This document shows, in pieces, positions 17,784 to 25,962 of a DNA stretch of 64,000 bases. Where the stretch lies: positions 1 through 64,000 of the forward strand of contig NZ_SDEB01000001.1 in NCBI RefSeq assembly GCF_004522175.1. Reading direction: 5' to 3'. The stretch is from Paracoccus ravus (lineage in GTDB: Bacteria; Pseudomonadota; Alphaproteobacteria; Rhodobacterales; Rhodobacteraceae). Every line of letters starts with the position of its first letter. Position 1 is the first letter of the stretch. A program made the position numbers and the translations under genes. Below the pieces are notes generated by a model. It had not been told where the DNA came from. It did not search any database and saw only the letters and a program-made list of their open reading frames with translations.

Positions 17784-18770
17784 ATGTCGCTCACGAAAAC
17801 CCTGCTGGCCAGCGCCAGCCTGTCCCTTCTGCCCCTGGCAGCAATGGCCGATCCGGCGCTGATCTTCGATCTGGGCGGGAAATTCGACAAATCCTTCAAT
17901 GAGGCGGCATTTCATGGCGCCGAAAAATGGAAGGCCGAGACCGGCGGCAGCTACAAGGACCTCGAGATGCAGTCCGAGGCGCAGCGCGAACAGGCCCTGC
18001 GCCGCCTCGCCGAGACCGGCGCGAACCCGATCGTGATGACCGGATTCGCCTTTGGCGAGGTGCTGAACAAGGTCGCTCCCGATTACCCGGATACCAAATT
18101 CGCCATCGTCGACATGGTGGTCGAACAGCCCAACGTCCAATCCATCGTCTTCACCGAAGAGCAAGGCTCGTATCTGGCCGGTGTGATGGCGGCCAAGGCC
18201 TCGAAATCGGGCACGGTCGGCTTCATCGGCGGCATGGACATCCCGCTGATCCACAAGTTCGAATGCGGCTATGCCCAGGGCGTCAAGGCGACCAATCCCG
18301 AGGCCAAGCTGATCATCAACTATACCGGCACCACCCCGGCTGCCTGGAACGATCCGGTGAAGGGCGGCGAACTGGTCAAGGCGCAGATCAGCCAGGGCGC
18401 TGATGTCGTCTATGCAGCGGCAGGCGGCACCGGGATCGGTGTGCTGCAGGCTGCGGCGGATGCGAATATCCTGTCGATCGGCGTGGACAGCAACCAGAAC
18501 CACCTGCATCCGGGCAAGGTCCTGACCTCGATGGTCAAGGGCGTGGACAATTCGATCTACGAGGCCTTCAAGGCCGGGACCGAATTGCAGCCGGGCATCA
18601 AGGTCATGGATCTCGCCTCGGGCGGCGTTTCGGTCGCGCTGGATGACAACAACAAGCCCCTCGTGACCGAGGACATGACCGCCGCCGTCGATGCTGCGAC
18701 CAAGGGCATCACCGGTGGCGAGATCAAGGTTCATGACTACATGACCGACAATACCTGCCCGGTGCAGTAA
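17784..18770 (+). CDS. BMP family nucleoside-binding ABC transporter substrate-binding protein
   Basis: The 328-aa protein has a signal peptide (cleavage after AMA, about residue 22) and the BMP/Med fold start DPALIFDLGGKFDKSFNEAAF. BMP-type proteins with YufO/P/Q-type partners bind purine nucleosides in the periplasm. The gene heads a four-gene transporter operon that originally continued into a purine nucleoside phosphorylase gene. Its TAA overlaps the ATPase ATG by one base. Confidence 0.92.
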   Translation: MSLTKTLLASASLSLLPLAAMADPALIFDLGGKFDKSFNEAAFHGAEKWKAETGGSYKDLEMQSEAQREQALRRLAETGANPIVMTGFAFGEVLNKVAPDYPDTKFAIVDMVVEQPNVQSIVFTEEQGSYLAGVMAAKASKSGTVGFIGGMDIPLIHKFECGYAQGVKATNPEAKLIINYTGTTPAAWNDPVKGGELVKAQISQGADVVYAAAGGTGIGVLQAAADANILSIGVDSNQNHLHPGKVLTSMVKGVDNSIYEAFKAGTELQPGIKVMDLASGGVSVALDDNNKPLVTEDMTAAVDAATKGITGGEIKVHDYMTDNTCPVQ

Positions 18771-20383
18771 TGACGGCCCAGCCTGAAGTCCCCGACGGGG
18801 CCCCCGCGATCGAATTGCGGGGTATCTCGAAGGCCTTCGGGCCGGTTCAGGCCAATAAGGGGATCGACCTGCGCGTGTCGCGCGGGACGATCCACGGCAT
18901 CATCGGTGAAAACGGGGCCGGGAAATCGACCTTGATGTCGATCCTTTACGGCTTCTACCGCCCCGATTCCGGCGAGATCCTGATCGGCGGCAACCCCATC
19001 ACCATCACCGACAGCCAGACCGCGATCCGCGCGGGCATCGGCATGGTCTTTCAGCATTTCAAGCTGGTGCAGAATTTCACCGTGCTGGAAAACGTCATCC
19101 TCGGGGCCGAGGACGGGCGGCTCTTGCGCCCCTCACTGTCGCGCGCGCGGGGCGAGTTGAAGCGGCTGGCATCCGAATATGAATTGCAGGTCGATCCCGA
19201 TGCCTTGGTCGAGGATCTGTCCGTCGGCCATCAGCAAAGGGTCGAGATCCTCAAGGCGCTTTACCGTCAGGCCGATATCCTGATCCTTGACGAGCCGACC
19301 GGCGTCTTGACCCCTGCCGAGGCCGATCACCTGTTTCGCATCCTGCGCGGGCTCAGGGATGAGGGGAAAACCATCATCCTGATCACCCACAAGCTGCGCG
19401 AGATCATGGAGATCACCGATAATGTCTCGGTGATGCGGCGGGGCGAAATGGTGGCCTCGGTCACGACCTCTGAAACCAGCCCCACGCAACTGGCCGAACT
19501 GATGGTGGGCCGCAAGGTGCTTCTGCGCGTCGAGAAAGCCCCGGCCCAGCCCGGCGCGCCGGTGCTGGAGGTGCGGGGTCTGCGCATGGTCGATGCCGCG
19601 GGCGTCGAGCGCCTGCGCGGCATCGATCTTGATATCCGCGCCGGTGAGGTTCTGGGCATCGCGGGCGTCGCCGGGAACGGGCAGACGCAACTGCTGGAAA
19701 TCCTCGGCGGCTATCCCGAAGCGGGCGCAAAGATCGAGGGCGCGCTGCGGCTCAAGGGCCAGCCCTTGCCCCTGACCGGCTCGGATGCCGGAGCGCGGCG
19801 CAAAGCGGGCATCGGCCATGTCCCCGAAGACCGTCAGGTCGAAGGGCTGATCATGGATTTCTCGGCTTGGGAAAATGTCGCCTTCGGCTATCACGACGCG
19901 CCGGAATTCCAGAGCGGCTGGCTGATGGATCAATCCGCGATCCGCGCTGATGCCCAGGCCAAGATCGAGCATTTCGACGTGCGCCCGCCGAACCCGGAAC
20001 TCGCGGCGAAGAATTTCTCGGGCGGCAACCAGCAGAAGATCGTCGTCGCCCGCGAGGTCGAGCGCAATCCCGACCTGCTGCTGATCGGCCAGCCGACGCG
20101 CGGCGTCGATATCGGCGCGATCGAATTTATCCACAAGCGCATCATCGCCCTGCGCGACGCGGGCAAGGCGGTGCTGCTGGTCTCGGTCGAACTGGACGAG
20201 ATCATGGCGCTGGCCGACCGCATCGCGGTCATGTTCGACGGTCGCATCATGGGCGAGCGTCTGCCGGAAGAGGCTACCACCGCCGATCTGGGCTGCCTGA
20301 TGGCCGGGATCGAGCCCGGCACCATCGCGCCGCAAGATGCGATCCCGCCCGCCGCGCTGCATGTCCCGGCCGAGGGCGCATGA
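18770..20383 (+). CDS. Nucleoside ABC transporter ATP-binding protein (double ABC, YufO-like)
   Basis: This 537-aa protein contains two ABC domains. The first has Walker A GENGAGKST, the variant signature LSVGHQQR and Walker B LILDEPTGVLTP. The second has the degenerate P-loop GVAGNGQTQ and signature FSGGNQQK, as in sugar and nucleoside importers of the RbsA/YufO class. It drives import through the two following permeases. A 70-bp gap separates it from the next gene, unlike the overlaps elsewhere in the operon. Confidence 0.93.
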   Translation: MTAQPEVPDGAPAIELRGISKAFGPVQANKGIDLRVSRGTIHGIIGENGAGKSTLMSILYGFYRPDSGEILIGGNPITITDSQTAIRAGIGMVFQHFKLVQNFTVLENVILGAEDGRLLRPSLSRARGELKRLASEYELQVDPDALVEDLSVGHQQRVEILKALYRQADILILDEPTGVLTPAEADHLFRILRGLRDEGKTIILITHKLREIMEITDNVSVMRRGEMVASVTTSETSPTQLAELMVGRKVLLRVEKAPAQPGAPVLEVRGLRMVDAAGVERLRGIDLDIRAGEVLGIAGVAGNGQTQLLEILGGYPEAGAKIEGALRLKGQPLPLTGSDAGARRKAGIGHVPEDRQVEGLIMDFSAWENVAFGYHDAPEFQSGWLMDQSAIRADAQAKIEHFDVRPPNPELAAKNFSGGNQQKIVVAREVERNPDLLLIGQPTRGVDIGAIEFIHKRIIALRDAGKAVLLVSVELDEIMALADRIAVMFDGRIMGERLPEEATTADLGCLMAGIEPGTIAPQDAIPPAALHVPAEGA

Positions 20384-20400
20384 TGCGGGCTTGCTGGCCT

Positions 20401-20430
20401 CTGGCGGGGATATTTGACAACCGAAGAAGA
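20401..20430. repeat. Possible fragment of a dispersed intergenic repeat
   Basis: The gap between the ATPase and first permease contains GGCGGGGATATTTGACAACC followed by GAAGAAG. It resembles the tail of the hairpin repeat at 42824-42900, which also has CC(C)C..GGATATTT then CCAACGAA. It may be a partial copy of a dispersed Rhodobacterales intergenic repeat. Confidence 0.3.
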
Positions 20431-20453
20431 CTGGCTGCTGCGGGAGAATGCTG

Positions 20454-21548
20454 ATGGACCGAATGCCGAAATGGGCGGATGTGATCCTGACGCCGCTGAT
20501 CTCGCTGGCGCTGGCCTTTGCAATATCGGCCCTCGTGATTCTGGCGATCGGGGAAAGCCCAATCGAGGCTCTGAAGGTCATGGTCGAGGGCGCGCTGGGG
20601 TCGAGCTACGGCTGGGGCTTCACCCTCTATTACGCGACGAACTTCATCTTCACCGGGCTTGCCGTGACGGTGGCCTATCATGCCGGGCTGTTCAATATCG
20701 GCGGCGAGGGCCAGGCCGCGATGGGGGGGCTTGGCGTCGCGCTGGTGCTGCTCGCGGTGCCATGGCCGCATTGGGCGCTGGCTCTGCCTGCGGCGATGAT
20801 CGGGGCGGCGCTGTTCGGCGCGCTTTGGGCGCTCATCCCGGCTTGGCTGCAGGCCAGGCGGGGCAGCCATATCGTCATCACCACGATCATGTTCAACTTC
20901 ATCGCGGCGGCCCTGCTGAACTATGTGCTGGTGAACCTGCTGCGCCCGGTGGGCAGCATGGACCCGGCCTCGGCCAGCTTCGCCGAACCGACGCATCTGC
21001 CGAAACTCTCGGACATGGCGCTGGGTTTCGGCATGGAATGGGGCAAGAACACCCCGGCCAATGTGAGCTTCTTCGTGGCGCTCGCGGCCTGCCTTCTGGT
21101 CTGGCTGCTGATCTGGCGCACGAAGCTCGGTTTCGAGATCCGGGCTTTCGGCAAATCCGAGCGAGGCGCGCTTTACGCAGGCATCTCGCCGGTCAGGATC
21201 ACCGTCATCGCCATGCTGATCTCGGGCGCGCTGGCGGGGCTGATGGCGATCAACAATGTGATGGGCGAGGCCGAGCGGCTGGTCCTGAATGCCGTCGAGG
21301 GCGCGGGCTTCATCGGGATCGCCGTGGCGCTGATGGGGCGCAATCACCCGTTCGGCGTGTTGCTCGCGGCGCTGCTTTTCGGCTTTCTCTATCAGGGCGG
21401 AGGCGAGCTGGCGCTTTGGACCTCGGTCCCGCGTGAACTGATCGTGGTCATTCAGGCCTTGGTGATCCTCTTCACCGGCGCTTTGGACAATATGGTGCGC
21501 ATGCCGCTTGAGCGGATCTTCATGGCGCTGCGCCGGAAGGGGGCGTGA
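20454..21548 (+). CDS. Nucleoside ABC transporter permease (YufP-like)
   Basis: The 364-aa permease has 8-10 hydrophobic segments and the BPD_transp_2 family core AGLFNIGGEGQAAMGGLG, which is close to the equivalent motif in the partner permease. The ATG at 20454 has GGGAG seven bases upstream; the ATG at 20448 is too close to that site. The gene overlaps the next permease by one base (TGATG). Confidence 0.92.
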   Translation: MDRMPKWADVILTPLISLALAFAISALVILAIGESPIEALKVMVEGALGSSYGWGFTLYYATNFIFTGLAVTVAYHAGLFNIGGEGQAAMGGLGVALVLLAVPWPHWALALPAAMIGAALFGALWALIPAWLQARRGSHIVITTIMFNFIAAALLNYVLVNLLRPVGSMDPASASFAEPTHLPKLSDMALGFGMEWGKNTPANVSFFVALAACLLVWLLIWRTKLGFEIRAFGKSERGALYAGISPVRITVIAMLISGALAGLMAINNVMGEAERLVLNAVEGAGFIGIAVALMGRNHPFGVLLAALLFGFLYQGGGELALWTSVPRELIVVIQALVILFTGALDNMVRMPLERIFMALRRKGA

Positions 21549-22513
21549 TGGATTTCCCGACGATCCTGCAGATCCTCGATTCCGCCGTGCGGCTGATGAC
21601 GCCGCTGCTGCTCGCCTGCCTCGCCGGGCTCTATTCCGAGCGCGCCGGGGTCTTCGACATCGGGCTCGAGGGCAAGATGCTGATGGCGGCCTTCACCGCC
21701 GCCTCGGTCGCCTATGCCACGGACAGCGCCTGGCTCGGGCTCATCGCGGGGATCCTTGGCGCGGTGCTGATGTCGCTGATCCATGGCCTTGCCGCGATCA
21801 CCTTCCGGGGCAATCAGCTGATCTCGGGCGTGGCGATCAACTTCCTCGCCTCGGGGCTGACCGTGCTGCTGGGCCAGAAGATCTTCGGCCTCGCCGGGCG
21901 GACGCCCTCGCTCGCGGGTCCGGCGCGGTTTTCCGAGATCACCCTGCCCTTTGCCGAGGCGCTGCGCCCGGTGCCGGTGATCGGGCCGATCTATGCCGAG
22001 CTGATCTCGGGCCATACGATCCTTGTCTACATCGCCTTCGCCATGGTGCCGCTGACATGGTGGGTGCTTTATCGCACGCGCTTCGGGCTGCGGTTGCGCG
22101 CGGTGGGCGAAAACCCGGCCTCGGTCGATACCGCGGGCGTCTCGGTCACCCGGCTGCGCTATGCGGCGGTGATGATCTGCGGCGCGCTATGCGGGATTGC
22201 CGGGGCCTATCTCGCCACCGGCATCTCGGCGGGCTTCGTCAAGGAGATGACCGCCGGGCGCGGCTTCATCGCGCTGGCGGCGCTGATCTTCGCGAAATGG
22301 CGGCCCTGGGGGGCCTTGGGGGCCTGCTTTCTCTTCGGCCTCTTCGAGGCGCTGGCGAACCGCTTCCCCAATCTCGATCTGGGCTTCGTCACCGTGCCGT
22401 CGATGTTCATGTCGGCCCTGCCCTATATCCTGACGGTGGTGATCCTGGCCGGTTTCGTCGGCCGCGCCATCCCGCCCCGCGCCGGAGGAGAGCCTTATGT
22501 CAAAGAGCGCTGA
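21548..22513 (+). CDS. Nucleoside ABC transporter permease (YufQ-like)
   Basis: The 321-aa permease has the family motif ERAGVFDIGLEGKMLMAAF near residues 29-47 and multiple membrane spans. It pairs with the YufP-like permease. The last codons and TGA (22511-22513) lie inside the 20-bp attachment core (22496-22515) of the integrated element, so the C-terminus VKER is unchanged by the insertion. In the uninterrupted chromosome the phosphorylase ATG would lie inside this gene, at what is now 22497. Confidence 0.92.
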   Translation: MDFPTILQILDSAVRLMTPLLLACLAGLYSERAGVFDIGLEGKMLMAAFTAASVAYATDSAWLGLIAGILGAVLMSLIHGLAAITFRGNQLISGVAINFLASGLTVLLGQKIFGLAGRTPSLAGPARFSEITLPFAEALRPVPVIGPIYAELISGHTILVYIAFAMVPLTWWVLYRTRFGLRLRAVGENPASVDTAGVSVTRLRYAAVMICGALCGIAGAYLATGISAGFVKEMTAGRGFIALAALIFAKWRPWGALGACFLFGLFEALANRFPNLDLGFVTVPSMFMSALPYILTVVILAGFVGRAIPPRAGGEPYVKER

Positions 22514-22515
22514 GC
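22496..22515 (+). repeat. attL core of the integrative element
   Basis: The sequence TATGTCAAAGAGCGCTGAGC is identical to 28071-28090. It contains the permease stop TGA and the original phosphorylase start ATG (22497) preceded by the original GGAGGAG ribosome binding site at 22484-22490. After integration this old start reads only seven codons before TGA at 22518-22520, leaving an orphan mini-ORF. Confidence 0.93.
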
Positions 22516-22586
22516 CTTGATGTGGTCAAGTCATCTCATTGATATTGCTCAGGCTATTTTGATGGAGCCGTGCCGGAATCGGTGCA

Positions 22587-22607
22587 GGGTGACACCGGGG
22601 TGACACC
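22587..22607 (+). promoter_or_regulatory. Candidate integrase arm sites at attL
   Basis: Two copies of GGGTGACACC (22587-22596 and 22598-22607) are spaced 11 bases apart, about 70 bp inside the left core. The same pair with the same spacing and orientation occurs at the other end (27943-27963). Paired arm-type sites next to both cores are expected for tyrosine integrases. The rest of 22516-22751 holds no gene. Confidence 0.6.
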
Positions 22608-22751
22608 GATTTTCGGTCTCTTGCGAGGCAATCGCGCCTTTCGATGGACCTTTGAGCGAGTCGCGGCCATATTGCGCGCGTCCCCTCTCGGGACTGTCGC
22701 GGGGAGTGCGCAAGCCACGGCCTGCCAGCCGTTCGACCCGCGACGATAGAA

Positions 22752-23312
22752 TCAGCCTTGCTCCAGCGCCGCCCGAGCCGCACTTTCCAGCACCCCCACC
22801 AGCGCCCCGATTTCGCCCAAGCTCTCGCCCGGCTCCCGCTGATCGAGCCGCGCGGCGATCAGCTCGCAGAGCGTGGCGATCGGCAGTGTCGCGACGGTCG
22901 GTCCACGTCGCCGCTTCGGCGCCCCGTCCCGCGCCTGAGCGACAACCGACTGCCGCAGAGTGCGTGGGTTGATCGAAGGCAGGGATTTCGAGCGCGTAGC
23001 GAGCTGCGCGGCATAGGCCTGCCGCACTTCGGCTTCATGCTCAGCGCACCAGAGCAGGTCCATGCGCCAAGGCGTCGGCAGATCATCGAAGCCCTCTGCT
23101 TCGCACCAGGCGCGAAACGCCGCGATGTAGGGCCGTCCTGTTGGACGCTCGGCCCCCGTCACGGCGAGTGCCTGCCGCCGCCCGACCAGAAGCGCGCGGC
23201 CCATGTCCATGAGCTGATCGAGCCCAAGCGCCCGCGAAGCCTTGAAGGCCTGCCAAGCCGCGCGCCCGGCCGCGACCACGTTGCTTGAAATCGGGATCGC
23301 CGCCGCTGTCAT
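22752..23312 (-). CDS. Element protein of unknown function, 186 aa
   Basis: This is the last gene of the element, nearest attL. The product is largely helical, with a tryptophan-rich centre (RAWCEAEGFDDLPTPWRMDLLWCAEHE, shortened: residues about 87-112) and a basic stretch PKRRRGP near residue 140. Its start overlaps the stop of the upstream 95-aa gene (ATGA), so it is translated with that module. No family is recognised. Confidence 0.65.
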   Translation of the reverse strand: MTAAAIPISSNVVAAGRAAWQAFKASRALGLDQLMDMGRALLVGRRQALAVTGAERPTGRPYIAAFRAWCEAEGFDDLPTPWRMDLLWCAEHEAEVRQAYAAQLATRSKSLPSINPRTLRQSVVAQARDGAPKRRRGPTVATLPIATLCELIAARLDQREPGESLGEIGALVGVLESAARAALEQG

Positions 23313-23596
23313 GCCGCCAGCCGCCGCAGGGCCGCCAGACGGGTCAGCAGCTCGGCCACGCTCGGCTCGGTCATGCCCGCCCCTTCAAGCCGCGTGGCGG
23401 GCTCGCCCAGCGCTTTGCCGATGAGCCTGGGTGCGATCCGCAAGAGCCATTCGGGATCAAGCCCCGCCAGGGCGCAGACAAGTGCCAGATCGGGCGAGCG
23501 CCTGGCGAGCCATGCCCGCGCCCGCGCATCGCCCCGGCGCGCATCCCTGATCGCGACGACGACGACCGAAGACCAGAGCGCCGCCTCGGGGCTCAT
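23309..23596 (-). CDS. Element protein of unknown function, 95 aa
   Basis: A small Ala/Arg/Leu-rich, predicted helical protein with no recognised motif. The ATG at 23596 overlaps the stop of the upstream zinc-finger gene by four bases, and its own stop overlaps the 186-aa gene start. The chain of overlaps is the main evidence that it is real. Confidence 0.6.
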   Translation of the reverse strand: MSPEAALWSSVVVVAIRDARRGDARARAWLARRSPDLALVCALAGLDPEWLLRIAPRLIGKALGEPATRLEGAGMTEPSVAELLTRLAALRRLAA

Positions 23597-23979
23597 CGCT
23601 TGCCCCATTTGCGGCAGAGCACCGGCGCAAACCGGATTTCGCGACCGTGGCAGAGCCGGAAGCTATTCGCCCGCTGCGCGGCGAGCTCGCGCCAGTTCAG
23701 CGCCTCGCCAAACTTGACCGGGCAACGCGGGAAGGCGTCGCGGCGTATCCCGCGCGCCCGGCGCATCTGCCGCGCCCGCTCCCGGCAGGACGCCGAGCAG
23801 AACAGGGCATCGAGCCGCATTTCCCACGGCAAGTCACGACCGCAGCGAATGCACCAGCGCAAGCCACGCGCCTCGGCCTCATCCAAGCGGCAGCACCCCC
23901 GGTCTCGCTTGAAGCGCCATTGCCGGATGAACCCGGCCGCGCGCATGGCTTGGGCGATCATCCGGCTGGAGATTGTCAA
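23593..23979 (-). CDS. Element zinc-finger-like protein, 128 aa
   Basis: Cysteines at CIRCG (near residues 43-46) and FCSASCRERARQMRR (near 60-74) form a C-x2-C ... C-x3-C pattern typical of a small zinc-binding module. The protein is strongly basic, so nucleic-acid binding is likely. The start is TTG at 23979 with a GGGGG-type ribosome binding site about seven bases upstream; an ATG six codons later is the alternative. Function is otherwise unknown. Confidence 0.62.
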   Translation of the reverse strand: MTISSRMIAQAMRAAGFIRQWRFKRDRGCCRLDEAEARGLRWCIRCGRDLPWEMRLDALFCSASCRERARQMRRARGIRRDAFPRCPVKFGEALNWRELAAQRANSFRLCHGREIRFAPVLCRKWGKR

Positions 23980-24203
23980 AAGCGTCCCCCTTTGGCGTCA
24001 AGTTTCCCGGCCATTTTTGCCGATTTTACGTGATACTGTAACAGTTTAAGATGGGCATTTTTCGGATGCAGCCTTTTGAGCGTTTCCGGTTGCGCTCCGC
24101 TCGCTCTCTCAAAGCGCTCCAGAAGCTTCGAGCGGGCCGCGTGGCACGGCTTCTGGCGCTGCCGACAAGCCGCCGCTTGTCGGATCAACTCTTTGTTCAG
24201 CAT
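23976..24203 (-). CDS. Possible small element ORF overlapping rep
   Basis: From ATG 24203 this frame encodes about 75 residues, basic and Lys/Arg/Gln-rich, and its TGA overlaps the TTG of the zinc-finger gene. It overlaps the last 95 bases of the replication-protein frame. It could be a genuine coupled gene, or the true C-terminus of the replication protein if a frameshift exists near 24200. The ribosome binding site is poor. Confidence 0.35.
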   Translation of the reverse strand: MLNKELIRQAAACRQRQKPCHAARSKLLERFERASGAQPETLKRLHPKNAHLKLLQYHVKSAKMAGKLDAKGGRF

Positions 24204-24843
24204 CCCCCCGATTGATGGGCACTGCCTCACGACCCAGCGCCTCTCTCACGAGGCTGTCCCGTTTCGCCTGCGGGATTTCGCTCCCTCTTGGAGCGGGCTG
24301 AGAAGCACCGTCGTCCTCGACCGTCGCGACCAGCGTCGCAGCGCGGGTGCGCGCGCTGCCCGCCGAAGGCGCGCGCGCACCCGCGCTATCTTTCAAGGAC
24401 CTTTCAAGGACTATTAGGGGTTCACTGTGAACCGGGTCGGGGTTCACCGTGAACCGGGTCGGGGTTCGTGATGAACCGGGTTCATCCTGAACCGGGTTCA
24501 CTGTGATACCGGTTTCAGGTTTTTGTGCCCCAATCCTGCGCCCCTTTTTCCATTCGGGCAGAGCACGTATTTCGTCGATTTCCAGGTCGTAGACGACCGT
24601 ATGACCATTGGCGCAAGGTCGAGTTTCACCGGTTTCGCGGATCAAGCGACGCACAAGAAGCGCTTTGATCTCGCGCTTGACGGTCGGCAGCGAAAGTTCG
24701 GTTTCTGCAGCTATGCTCGCCTTGGAGGGAAAGACCCCCTTTCCCTGATCATCTGCCCTGGCCGCCATGTTGAGCAGCACTGCTTTGGCGGCGGAGCTAC
24801 CCACTACACGCGACTGAACAAGCTTATAGACCTTGATACTCAC
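24109..24843 (-). CDS. Putative replication initiator with N-terminal winged helix
   Basis: The 244-aa protein has an N-terminal helix-turn-helix domain (residues about 15-75: AAKAVLLNMAARADDQGKG, then FPSKASIAAETELS and TVKREIKALLVRRLI). This is the domain type found in phage O-like and plasmid replication proteins. The GTG start overlaps the upstream stop (GTGA). The middle of the gene (residues about 108-141) is encoded by an array of palindromic iterons at 24419-24520. Initiator genes that carry their own origin repeats are known from lambdoid phages. The C-terminal half is low-complexity. Confidence 0.6.
   Translation of the reverse strand: MSIKVYKLVQSRVVGSSAAKAVLLNMAARADDQGKGVFPSKASIAAETELSLPTVKREIKALLVRRLIRETGETRPCANGHTVVYDLEIDEIRALPEWKKGRRIGAQKPETGITVNPVQDEPGSSRTPTRFTVNPDPVHSEPLIVLERSLKDSAGARAPSAGSARTRAATLVATVEDDGASQPAPRGSEIPQAKRDSLVREALGREAVPINRGDAEQRVDPTSGGLSAAPEAVPRGPLEASGAL
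24419..24520. repeat. Iteron-like array inside the rep gene (candidate origin)
   Basis: Five 16-bp units of consensus GGTTCAnnnTGAACCG start at 24419, 24441, 24463, 24479 and 24495, with a degenerate sixth at 24511. Units are imperfect palindromes. Spacing is 22, 22, 16, 16 and 16 bases; the wider gaps hold GGTCGG. The array lies within the reading frame of the putative initiator. Confidence 0.75.
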
Positions 24844-25151
24844 GCGTCGTCCCTTACACCGTCTGTTGCGGGCCCCCTCGCCCGACGCGTTGCGCGCGTT
24901 GCAATCCCCAACCGTCGGCCCTTGCGCACGACGATGCCCATCGCCGCCAGAGCCCGCAGCTTGGCTCCTACCTCCCGCGCAGGCAGCTTGAGACCTTCAG
25001 CGATCGCCGTGATCGTCAGCGGGTAGAGTTCACCAGGCTTCACCGTTCCGGGCAGTCTGTGCCCCAGCTCATCGAGCACCGCGATATGCGCGGCTGCCAG
25101 ACCCTCAGCGCCTCTGTGGCTGCGCGCCGTGACCTGCATCAGCTTGCTCAT
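24840..25151 (-). CDS. Winged-helix DNA-binding protein, 103 aa
   Basis: The sequence shows a MarR/winged-helix-like order: LAAAHIAVLDELGHRL, then LTITAIAEGLKLPAREVGAKLRAL and a basic wing (IVVRKGRRLGIATRATRRAR) near residues 72-91. ATG 25151 overlaps the HNH gene stop (ATGA) and has GGGGAA upstream. It probably regulates the element or assists the adjacent replication protein. Confidence 0.62.
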   Translation of the reverse strand: MSKLMQVTARSHRGAEGLAAAHIAVLDELGHRLPGTVKPGELYPLTITAIAEGLKLPAREVGAKLRALAAMGIVVRKGRRLGIATRATRRARGPATDGVRDDA

Positions 25152-25498
25152 GGCCGTTCCCCGAGCTGCAGCGACATCTGACCAGGCAGGGCCTCCGGCA
25201 AGCGATGGCGCCGCATGTGGCAAGCACGGCAGAGCCATTCCACTGACTGCGGCCGGGCATAGTCAGAATGATGCGCTTCCGGCACACAGGAAACGCCGCA
25301 CTCGGCACAGCCCTCCGGCCGCGTCAGATCGCCGTGAGCCAATGCCCTTTGCACTTCAAGGCGCGCCGCCAGCTTGGCGGCATTGGCAGGACGGGCCCTG
25401 TATTGCCGCTGCGCCTCGGCGTTGCGACGCCGGACCAGTTCAGTCCCTTCCAACCTGGGCGGAAGCTCCGGGAACAGCCCGGCCTCATCGTTGGGCAT
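25148..25498 (-). CDS. HNH-type zinc-binding endonuclease-like protein
   Basis: The 116-aa protein has a C-terminal C-x2-C ... C-x2-C pattern: CAECG near residue 67 and CRACHMRRH near 90, with HHSDY between them. Phage HNH-like proteins of the form HHDDY...WLC..CH share this layout. The N-terminal half is a basic helix. The ATG has a GAGG site. It is the first gene of the coupled block running to 22752; the 134-bp gap upstream may hold its promoter. Confidence 0.65.
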   Translation of the reverse strand: MPNDEAGLFPELPPRLEGTELVRRRNAEAQRQYRARPANAAKLAARLEVQRALAHGDLTRPEGCAECGVSCVPEAHHSDYARPQSVEWLCRACHMRRHRLPEALPGQMSLQLGERP

Positions 25499-25632
25499 GT
25501 CTGCCTCATTTGCTTTGCCCGCCGTTGCAGAAGCCGGCCATCGGCTCTATGCCGGGCGCGATCCGCCTTGACGGGTGGGTTGATTTTCAGCGGGCCGCGT
25601 CCGCGCGAATGGAATAGGCGGCCCGCGCGATC

Positions 25633-25884
25633 TCAGCGCCTCGAACGGTCCAGATGCTCAAGCAGATCCTGCCCGCGATACTCGGGCGGGCTGTCCTGCG
25701 TCTGCCGCGTGACGCGCGGCCCGATGCCGTCCTGCTCCCATCGCATGAGCGTCTTGGGCGTCCGGTTCAGGATCAGCCCGGCCTGCCCTCGGGAATAGAC
25801 CTGGTCGGGATCAATTCGGCCAAAGGAAGTTGCCAGCATGTTGAAACCTTGCGGCTCCGCTTTGGCGATTGTCTCAGTTTGCAT
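25633..25884 (-). CDS. Excisionase/AlpA-like helix-turn-helix protein
   Basis: The 83-aa protein has a MerR/AlpA-like helix-turn-helix core near residues 30-60: VYSRGQAGLILNRTPKTLMR then WEQDGIGP. Its position close to the integrase suggests a recombination directionality factor or regulator. The start ATG 25884 has GAGG six bases upstream; a longer frame from 25917 lacks a site. Confidence 0.65.
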   Translation of the reverse strand: MQTETIAKAEPQGFNMLATSFGRIDPDQVYSRGQAGLILNRTPKTLMRWEQDGIGPRVTRQTQDSPPEYRGQDLLEHLDRSRR

Positions 25885-25962
25885 GAAGGCCTCGAATTCA
25901 GAGTGAGGCCCTTTCAATGAAACCGCACGGTCCGGAGGTTCAACAGGGTGAACTTCCGTTTT

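Noticed and set aside
24419..24520. Possible CRISPR array
   Set aside because: Units are 16-bp palindromes with no or 6-bp spacers, which fits iterons and not CRISPR; no cas genes are present.
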